A stretch of DNA of 10,703 bases. Origin: an uncultured Erysipelotrichaceae bacterium. GTDB lineage: Bacteria; Bacillota_I; Bacilli_A; RF39; UBA660. A program made the position numbers and the translations under genes. Below are positions 6,905 to 10,703 of the stretch, one piece after another (positions within the stretch are counted from its first letter, which is position 1; each line of letters starts with the position of its first letter). The notes under the pieces are model-generated. The model saw only the letters and a list, made by a program, of their open reading frames with translations. It ran no database searches and was not told where the DNA came from. The DNA lies in NCBI GenBank assembly GCA_902797275.1, contig CADBSI010000117.1, positions 1-10,703 of the forward strand, read 5' to 3'.

Positions 6905-6919
6905 TATTTATTGATAAAA
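6896..6919. repeat. Perfect inverted repeat upstream of yneF
   Basis: TTTTATCAATA and TATTGATAAAA are exact reverse complements separated by TT. It overlaps the yneF -35 box and follows the pgsA stop. There is no U-tract on the minus strand, so an operator or pause element fits better than a canonical terminator. Confidence 0.75.
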
Positions 6920-6927
6920 TATTACAT

Positions 6928-7509
6928 TTATTTATTTTTTTTCCACATATTGTAGTACTCAATTCCCGATATTATAGACATTATTACTGCAAAATATATT
7001 AAGAAATCAGCCATTTTAATATTTATTAATTCAAATGGTAGATTATAGAAAAACATAAGTCCAATTCCAACCATCATTGAAGCTGTTTTAATTTTACCAG
7101 TTTTGATAGCTGCAACTACTTTTCCCTTATTTCCTAAATCCATTTTAAATGTATTGACTATTTCATCTCTAAAAATATAAATAACAGGTACAATTGCTGG
7201 TACAAAACCCTTTGCAGCAAATATTACCAAAATAGAGTTAACTAAAACTTTATCAGCAATTGCATCTAACATTTTTCCAGTGTCAGTAACTAGATTATTT
7301 TTTCTGGCAATATTTCCATCCAAAAAATCGGTTATTGCAGCAATTATATATATTATACCTGCTAAAAAATATGTAGAATCAACAACAATACCAGAAACAT
7401 TAAATTTTGGAAAGTTAATCCCTACGCTATAAAACGGAAATAAGCATAATATAATTATTACAATAGTTAATATAATTCTAGACATTGTTAATTTATTTGG
7501 TAAATTCAT
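6928..7509 (-). CDS. pgsA: CDP-diacylglycerol--glycerol-3-phosphate 3-phosphatidyltransferase
   Basis: It makes phosphatidylglycerol-phosphate from CDP-diacylglycerol and glycerol-3-phosphate in the cytoplasmic membrane, the committed step to phosphatidylglycerol and cardiolipin. The 193 residues start with the family signature MNLPNKLTMSRI. The CDP-alcohol phosphotransferase motif D-x2-DG-x2-AR-x8-G-x3-D-x3-D is complete (Asp61, Asp64-Gly65, Ala68-Arg69, Gly78, Asp82, Asp86). About five to six hydrophobic segments fit the usual topology (10-30, 46-60, 88-112, 145-160, 168-183). The ATG at 7509 has AGGAGG eight bases upstream, inside the end of the RodZ-like gene; the 17-nt overlap implies coupling. 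Pairing with a RodZ/YmfM gene is conserved in Bacilli. Confidence 0.95.
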   Translation of the reverse strand: MNLPNKLTMSRIILTIVIIILCLFPFYSVGINFPKFNVSGIVVDSTYFLAGIIYIIAAITDFLDGNIARKNNLVTDTGKMLDAIADKVLVNSILVIFAAKGFVPAIVPVIYIFRDEIVNTFKMDLGNKGKVVAAIKTGKIKTASMMVGIGLMFFYNLPFELINIKMADFLIYFAVIMSIISGIEYYNMWKKNK

Positions 7510-7978
7510 ATTTTAATCCTCCTAAACTCGATAACTCATAACTAACATTTGATTCATCATGAGAAACTCTTAATACTATGTAAACTATTAAAGAAACAAA
7601 CAAAAGAACAGCAATCAACAAAACTACGGGCGCAATATCATATCTAGTATGCTTAATTTTTGTATATGGTGATGCAATTCTATTGGATTTTTCACTATCT
7701 GTTTTTGCATTTTTTATATCTTCTAAAGAGATTCTTGATGTTTTTTCAAAAATAAAATCATTAAATCTGTCCAATACCTCGTCAACATTCAAACCAAGAT
7801 ATTTAGCATAACTTTGAATAGCTTCTTTCAATTCGAATACATCTCTAAAGGCTTTAGAATTTCCTTCCTCGATTGCTTCAATAAGTTGCTGATTAAGATT
7901 TAAATCTTCACAGGCTTCACTTATGCTTACGCCATTTTTACGTCGTTCCTGTTTTAAATATTCTCCTATTTCTTTCAT
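7493..7978 (-). CDS. rodZ: RodZ-like (YmfM-type) membrane-anchored HTH protein, short form
   Basis: RodZ anchors MreB filaments to the elongation machinery. This 161-residue protein has an N-terminal HTH domain (about 3-70) with RodZ wording (LKQERRKNGVSISEACEDLN, then YAKYLGLNVDEVLDRF). A charged linker follows, then one membrane helix at about 115-137, and a tail of only some 24 residues. The large periplasmic domain of full RodZ is absent. The frame can begin at a GTG at 7984, but that codon is part of the GAGGTG ribosome binding site, so ATG 7978 is preferred. It overlaps pgsA by 17 nt and lies 15 nt past rnpB; I see no separate promoter, so it may be transcribed through from gpsB/rnpB. 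A generic membrane-bound regulator is the alternative, but the pgsA context favours RodZ. Confidence 0.82.
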   Translation of the reverse strand: MKEIGEYLKQERRKNGVSISEACEDLNLNQQLIEAIEEGNSKAFRDVFELKEAIQSYAKYLGLNVDEVLDRFNDFIFEKTSRISLEDIKNAKTDSEKSNRIASPYTKIKHTRYDIAPVVLLIAVLLFVSLIVYIVLRVSHDESNVSYELSSLGGLKYEFTK

Positions 7979-7993
7979 TTTCACCTCAAAAAT

Positions 7994-8349
7994 AATAATG
8001 CTTTATAAGCCATGTTCTGTACCATAAAAGGTGGCAAACATTTATCTATCTTACGATTTTAAGTTAAGTTCTTAATTTCTTTTCTTAAACTCCCCTACCA
8101 TATTTTGGGTTTCTCACTCGTGGGGTTTACTATGTTCCACTTCATCCGTTTCCAGATTATTCATCACTATAGCACTTTTATAATTACTTTAACCATATTA
8201 ATTACTTAGGTTATTTCATAGCCGTTAGTTTTTTTTAAAACTACTTAAGGTTATTTTTTCCCTTAACACGAACATTAATAACATCACAGTTATTGTGAGC
8301 ATGGACTTTCCTCTATATTATAAAATACAGCGTTTGCCAAAACATTATT
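7994..8349 (-). ncRNA. rnpB: RNase P RNA
   Basis: This is the catalytic RNA that trims tRNA 5' leaders. The minus strand has the universal 5' element GAGGAAAGTCCATGCTC (8297-8313). It also has a central block read as GTAAACCCC, GAGTGAGAAACCC and GGTAGGGGA (8091-8130), and the 3' element ACAGAACATGGCTTAT (8005-8020). The ends pair as P1: AATAATGTTTT at the 5' end with AAAGCATTATT at the 3' end, eleven pairs with one G-U, which sets the boundaries. At about 356 nt it is shorter than the roughly 400-nt Bacillus RNA. The first base touches the gpsB stop codon. The gene order gpsB-rnpB is shared with B. subtilis. No clear promoter of its own is visible inside gpsB. Confidence 0.95.
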
Positions 8350-8699
8350 TATTCATTTTGATCGCTATCATCTTGCTTTCCATATACAACTTTTTCTAAA
8401 CGAGATAATCTTTTTAAAACATCCAAGTTTGAACCAGAACTAGGCATATTATCAACAGCTTTAACTATTTCAACATTAGTTTTCAAATTACGAATTTCCT
8501 GTTTTAAATTAATTATTTGTTCTAAATTGTCTTCTTTTTCTTTTTCAAGATTTCTAATAATCGTATAAAAATGCTCATAATCAGCAATAACAAGATCAAG
8601 AAATTGGTCTACTTCCTTTAGGCGATAACCTCGCGTATCTATTTTAAAATCTTTTTCTAATATCATTTCACTTGTTAGATTAAATTCATCCTTATACAT
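8349..8699 (-). CDS. gpsB: Cell division protein GpsB (DivIVA family)
   Basis: A cytoplasmic adaptor that links penicillin-binding proteins to the division and elongation machinery. The 116-residue protein has the DivIVA-like N-terminal domain (ILEKDFKIDTRGYRLKEVDQ, then FLDLVIADYEHF, at about 13-45), with the RGY and EVDxFLD signatures. A coiled coil follows at about 46-80. The C-terminal GpsB-specific motif DVLKRLSRLEKVVYG (about 93-107) closely matches B. subtilis GpsB. The frame can begin at a TTG at 8708, but ATG 8699 is preferred because AAAGGA and GAGGG lie just upstream. A strong promoter precedes it at 8724-8752, and its stop codon meets the rnpB 5' end. The tnpB element lies immediately upstream. 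Confidence 0.94.
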   Translation of the reverse strand: MYKDEFNLTSEMILEKDFKIDTRGYRLKEVDQFLDLVIADYEHFYTIIRNLEKEKEDNLEQIINLKQEIRNLKTNVEIVKAVDNMPSSGSNLDVLKRLSRLEKVVYGKQDDSDQNE

Positions 8700-8723
8700 C
8701 TCCCTCAATTCCTTTCTACTAAT

Positions 8724-8752
8724 ATTTTAGAATAGAAAAACTAAGTTGTCAA
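8724..8752 (-). promoter_or_regulatory. Sigma-A-type promoter of gpsB
   Basis: A perfect TTGACA (8747-8752) with a 17-base spacer and TAAAAT (8724-8729) on the minus strand. It may also drive rnpB and, by readthrough, the RodZ-like and pgsA genes. Confidence 0.85.
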
Positions 8753-8764
8753 GGTCTAGAACTA

Positions 8765-8808
8765 AGATAATTTAAACTTTAATTATCTGAAAAACATCAC
8801 TGTTTTTC
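8765..8808. repeat. Two adjacent perfect hairpins between tnpB and gpsB
   Basis: AGATAATT/AATTATCT (8765-8772 with 8781-8788, 8-nt loop) directly abuts GAAAAACA/TGTTTTTC (8789-8796 with 8801-8808, 4-nt loop). Both stems are eight exact pairs. They could belong to the right end of the IS element or be a weak terminator in front of the gpsB promoter. Confidence 0.7.
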
Positions 8809-8812
8809 TTTT

Positions 8813-8960
8813 CTACTTATTTTTTATAAATAGACTGATTTCCGATGGTCGCCACCGTACTATTTTATACTATAATAACTAACAATTGTTCTCCATTATT
8901 TTTTTACCCTCTTTCATAATGTTAATGCTTGCATTTATATCTCTATCATTATGAGAATTA
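8813..8960 (-). ncRNA. Candidate omegaRNA / right-end region of the TnpB element
   Basis: TnpB nucleases use an RNA made from the 3' end of tnpB and the element's right end. Here a patch at 8842-8860 is 13/19 G+C in a strongly AT-rich setting and reads GTACGGTGGCGACC-ATCGG on the minus strand. It is followed by a hairpin (8813-8833; eight pairs with one G-U, 5-nt loop). The upper boundary inside the CDS is arbitrary and the exact right end, hence the guide start, cannot be placed from one copy. Confidence 0.5.
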
Positions 8961-10042
8961 CACTTTGGGCAAACCCAAGTTCTTATATCAATATTTTTTA
9001 ATTCTTTATTCCTATATCCGCATTTAGAGCAAAGTTGACTACTTGGAAAAAATTTATCGATTTTAATAACTTTTTTGCCATAAAGATATGCTTTTCTTTC
9101 TAATTGCTTTATTATTTCATAAAATGATGAATTTTGCATTTTGTCAGATAGAGACGAATTACTTTTTTGAAGCATTTCTTTAACCGATAAGTTTTCCACT
9201 ACCAGTATATCATATTTTTTTACTAAGTCATTAGTTATAAAATTAATTGCATCTAACCTCCTATTGCTAATAACCTGATATTTTCTTTGTATTTTTAAAG
9301 TTATTTTTTCATGATTTTTGCTTCCAGGTTGCGAAGATGATAGCCTCTTTTGTAACAATTTTATTTGATTTTGAATACGACTAATATTTAAACCTGGATA
9401 CTTAACTCCATCACTTGTAGTAACAATGTTTTTAACTCCAAGATCAATTCCAACGATATTATTAGAAAATTTTGTGGAAACTTCATTTTTCCAATTCTCC
9501 TTTACCAATACTTGTGCATAATATTTTTTTCCTATCTTTTTTACAGTAACACTTAAAATTAATTTTTCAAAATTTATTAATTTTCTATATCCACTAATTT
9601 TAACTTCATTCAATTTTGGAAGTTTTATAATTTTTTTGGCTAAATTAACTTCAATACTTTGTGATTTATTTTTTCTATAATTATGATATATACATACAGT
9701 TTTATATGTCTGTGATTGATAATAACTTTTGTATTTTGGATAACTAGCCTCGCCATGATAATATTTTTCATAAGCATCATTAACATCTTGTAAAGTTGTT
9801 CTTATTATACAGCCGTCTACATCATTTAACCACGGATATTCTTTTTTTAATTTAATTAGGTCTTCGTGAAATTTTTCAAACGAATAAAGGTATTCTAGTT
9901 TATTGCGAGCCACTTCAATTTTTTTCATTTCATTTATGTAATTATTATAAATAAATCTTTTAGCTTTAAAAAAAATCATTATTTTTGCTACTTGCTCATT
10001 AGTGGGGTACATTCTAAATTTATATGTTTTATATATGAACAC
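8879..10042 (-). CDS. tnpB: TnpB, RNA-guided nuclease of the IS200/IS605 (IS1341-type) family
   Basis: TnpB is an omegaRNA-guided DNA nuclease carried by IS200/IS605 elements and related to Cas12. The 387-residue protein looks complete. The N-terminal signature YKFRMYPTNEQ (7-17) and the helical OrfB region (to about 80) are followed by the bridging beta region (130-185). The RuvC core has Asp200 in VGIDLGVKN, Glu283 in VVENLSV and the NDRDINASINI end (Asp366/Asp368). A zinc ribbon between them has Cys338/Cys341 and Cys358/Cys361. All catalytic positions are kept, so it is not obviously a dead TldR-type repressor. The start is a GTG with AGGAGG four bases upstream; it preserves the family N-terminus. 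No TnpA gene lies alongside, so mobility would need help in trans. Composition resembles the host genes. Confidence 0.95.
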   Translation of the reverse strand: MFIYKTYKFRMYPTNEQVAKIMIFFKAKRFIYNNYINEMKKIEVARNKLEYLYSFEKFHEDLIKLKKEYPWLNDVDGCIIRTTLQDVNDAYEKYYHGEASYPKYKSYYQSQTYKTVCIYHNYRKNKSQSIEVNLAKKIIKLPKLNEVKISGYRKLINFEKLILSVTVKKIGKKYYAQVLVKENWKNEVSTKFSNNIVGIDLGVKNIVTTSDGVKYPGLNISRIQNQIKLLQKRLSSSQPGSKNHEKITLKIQRKYQVISNRRLDAINFITNDLVKKYDILVVENLSVKEMLQKSNSSLSDKMQNSSFYEIIKQLERKAYLYGKKVIKIDKFFPSSQLCSKCGYRNKELKNIDIRTWVCPKCNSHNDRDINASINIMKEGKKIMENNC

Positions 10043-10063
10043 ACTTCCTCCTTAACTAGCATT

Positions 10064-10093
10064 ATTCTATTATACATAAATTTAATTAGTCAA
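10064..10093 (-). promoter_or_regulatory. Candidate tnpB promoter
   Basis: TTGACT (10088-10093) and TAGAAT (10064-10069) are 18 bases apart on the minus strand. A TATAAT-like word also lies just inside (about 10069-10074), but its spacing would be too short. Confidence 0.55.
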
Positions 10094-10117
10094 GTATTTT
10101 TCTTCACAAAAAACATT

Positions 10118-10214
10118 TAGTTTAAAATTGATAAAAATTTTTAATGAATTAGTCAATTTGAACATTTTTATGAAGCAAATTAGTTATTTACATTTTTATA
10201 AAAATTTTAAACTA
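10118..10214. repeat. Long inverted repeat enclosing two direct repeats (candidate left end)
   Basis: TAGTTTAAAATT (10118-10129) is the exact reverse complement of AATTTTAAACTA (10203-10214). ATAAAAAT next to it extends the match imperfectly. The enclosed DNA holds two similar direct repeats, each starting AATTAGT and ending ACATTTTTAT (10147-10171 and 10178-10199). A further AATTAGTCAA lies at 10084-10093. Confidence 0.65.
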
Positions 10215-10316
10215 ACATTAGGAAAACTATAAATTTTTAGCTTTGACATTTTTTCAAGTTTTGATATTGATATTTGCAACACATTTGTATAATTATTATT
10301 TACTTTATAATAACCA

Positions 10317-10347
10317 AAATAGAGATGACAAATTATCATCTCTATTT
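10317..10347. terminator. Strong bidirectional hairpin, terminator-like
   Basis: AAATAGAGATGA (10317-10328) and TCATCTCTATTT (10336-10347) pair perfectly over 12 bases around a 7-nt loop. A-rich and T-rich flanks allow termination in either direction. On the minus strand it would be a backup terminator for the tRNA unit and would insulate tnpB. Confidence 0.6.
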
Positions 10348-10421
10348 CACACTAAATTTTATTATTTTATAAAATTAAGCATTAAATATTTATTGTTTTT
10401 ACTTCACACCAAACTTTATTA
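10346..10421. repeat. Diverged direct repeat
   Basis: TTCACACTAAATTTTATTA (10346-10364) recurs as TTCACACCAAACTTTATTA (10403-10421), with 17 of 19 bases identical and a 57-bp period. The first copy overlaps the end of the hairpin at 10317-10347. Confidence 0.6.
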
Positions 10422-10506
10422 AGTCCAAATTATCAACACCGTTCCAATCTAGATTTCATTGTGCATTTTTTTCCTGTTGGTTCGTTTAACACGAAAATTC
10501 ACGGTT

Positions 10507-10530
10507 AAAAAAACTCCCAATCATGGAAGC
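10507..10530 (-). terminator. Terminator of the tRNA-Asn/tRNA-Glu unit
   Basis: On the minus strand CTTCC and GGGAG pair (with one G-U) around ATGATT and are followed by seven Ts. It sits 12 nt after the tRNA-Glu CCA end. Confidence 0.75.
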
Positions 10531-10542
10531 AAATTCAAATTC

Positions 10543-10619
10543 TGGTGACCAGTACGGGATTCGGACCCGTGAATGCCGCCGTGAAAGGGCGGTGTGTTAA
10601 GCCACTTCACCAACTGGCC
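10543..10619 (-). tRNA. tRNA-Glu (anticodon UUC)
   Basis: The acceptor is GGCCAGT/ACTGGTC with one G-U. The anticodon arm is CCGCC-CTTTCAC-GGCGG with anticodon TTC, and the T arm is CGGGTCCGAATCCCG. The discriminator is A and CCA is encoded. It lies five bases after tRNA-Asn in one transcript. Confidence 0.96.
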
Positions 10620-10624
10620 AAAAA

Positions 10625-10701
10625 TGGCGCCTCAACTGGGACTTGAACCTAGGACCCCTTGATTAACAGTCAAGTGCTCTAACCAACTGAGCTATTGAGG
10701 C
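10625..10701 (-). tRNA. tRNA-Asn (anticodon GUU)
   Basis: The acceptor is GCCTCAA/TTGAGGC. The D arm is AGCTCAGTTGGTTAGAGC, and the anticodon arm is CTTGA-CTGTTAA-TCAAG with anticodon GTT. The discriminator is G and CCA is encoded. The promoter and any further tRNAs of this unit are outside the window. Confidence 0.96.
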
Positions 10702-10703
10702 AA

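Larger units (their letters stand above)
8813..10214 (-). mobile_element. Orphan IS1341-type (IS605-group) element, ends approximate
   Basis: This covers intact tnpB, the candidate right-end RNA region and repeat-rich upstream DNA, lying between a tRNA pair and gpsB. No tnpA and no certain cleavage sites are seen. The limits are approximate: hairpins at 8813-8833 on one side and the 12-bp inverted repeat ending at 10214 on the other. IS605 elements make no target duplications, so none help. Confidence 0.55.
10043..10506. other. Gene-free AT-rich stretch between tnpB and the tRNA pair
   Basis: I see no credible coding region on either strand. It holds the tnpB promoter, the inverted and direct repeats at 10084-10214, a 12-bp perfect hairpin at 10317-10347, and a diverged 19-nt direct repeat (10346-10364 and 10403-10421). 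The remaining sequence, 10215-10316 and 10422-10506, shows nothing I can name. Confidence 0.6.

Noticed and set aside
6896..6919. pgsA terminator
   Set aside because: The palindrome is almost all A/T and no U-tract follows it on the minus strand, so it does not look like an intrinsic terminator.
7979..7984. GTG start for the RodZ-like gene
   Set aside because: That GTG is part of the GAGGTG ribosome binding site of ATG 7978.
8700..8708. TTG start for gpsB three codons upstream of the ATG
   Set aside because: It is too close to AAAGGA and overlaps the GAGGG site; ATG 8699 fits better.
8879..10042. Nuclease-dead TnpB-like repressor (TldR)
   Set aside because: Asp200, Glu283 and the DRD motif are all present and the protein is full length.
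10084..10421. CRISPR-like array
   Set aside because: The repeats are few, diverged and irregularly spaced, and no cas gene is present.

Overview
The window comes from an AT-rich, low-GC Gram-positive bacterium (Bacillota), most like the Bacilli/Erysipelotrichia or related gut Firmicutes. The evidence is a gpsB gene abutting rnpB, a RodZ-like gene overlapping pgsA, a YneF (UPF0154) gene, a T-box leader for serS, AGGAGG ribosome binding sites, and UGG as the visible Trp codon in serS. UGA is not needed as Trp, so Mycoplasma code 4 is not indicated. Every gene and RNA I can support is on the minus strand, so transcription runs from high to low coordinates.

In transcription order: tRNA-Asn(GUU) and tRNA-Glu(UUC) sit at the right edge (10543-10701), followed by a terminator. 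About 500 bp without genes holds several repeats and hairpins. Then comes an intact TnpB of the IS200/IS605-IS1341 group (8879-10042) without a TnpA partner. A GC-rich conserved-looking patch and hairpins downstream of it are a candidate omegaRNA/right end. Next is a cell-morphology cluster: gpsB, RNase P RNA (rnpB, 7994-8349), a short RodZ-like membrane HTH protein, pgsA and yneF.

A T-box riboswitch at 6447-6626 can be folded by eye. It has a stem I base, a UCU (Ser) specifier, an apical GGUGUAA loop, a textbook antiterminator and a competing terminator. It precedes a two-gene operon encoding a small HD-domain protein like the ppGpp-hydrolase half of RelA/SpoT, overlapping serS. This is the most interesting arrangement in the window, because serine starvation would raise both the synthetase and a probable alarmone hydrolase.

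Below serS and its terminator lie murI (glutamate racemase), a secreted NlpC/P60 peptidase with a long acidic tail, and tRNA-Arg(UCU) with clear promoter and terminator. The last operon has a GlmU-like left-handed beta-helix protein, an overlapping HAD hydrolase, and a class B penicillin-binding protein of the SpoVD/FtsI type that is cut by the left edge. The themes are peptidoglycan and cell-shape functions plus translation and stringent-response functions. No CRISPR array, prophage or defence island is visible.
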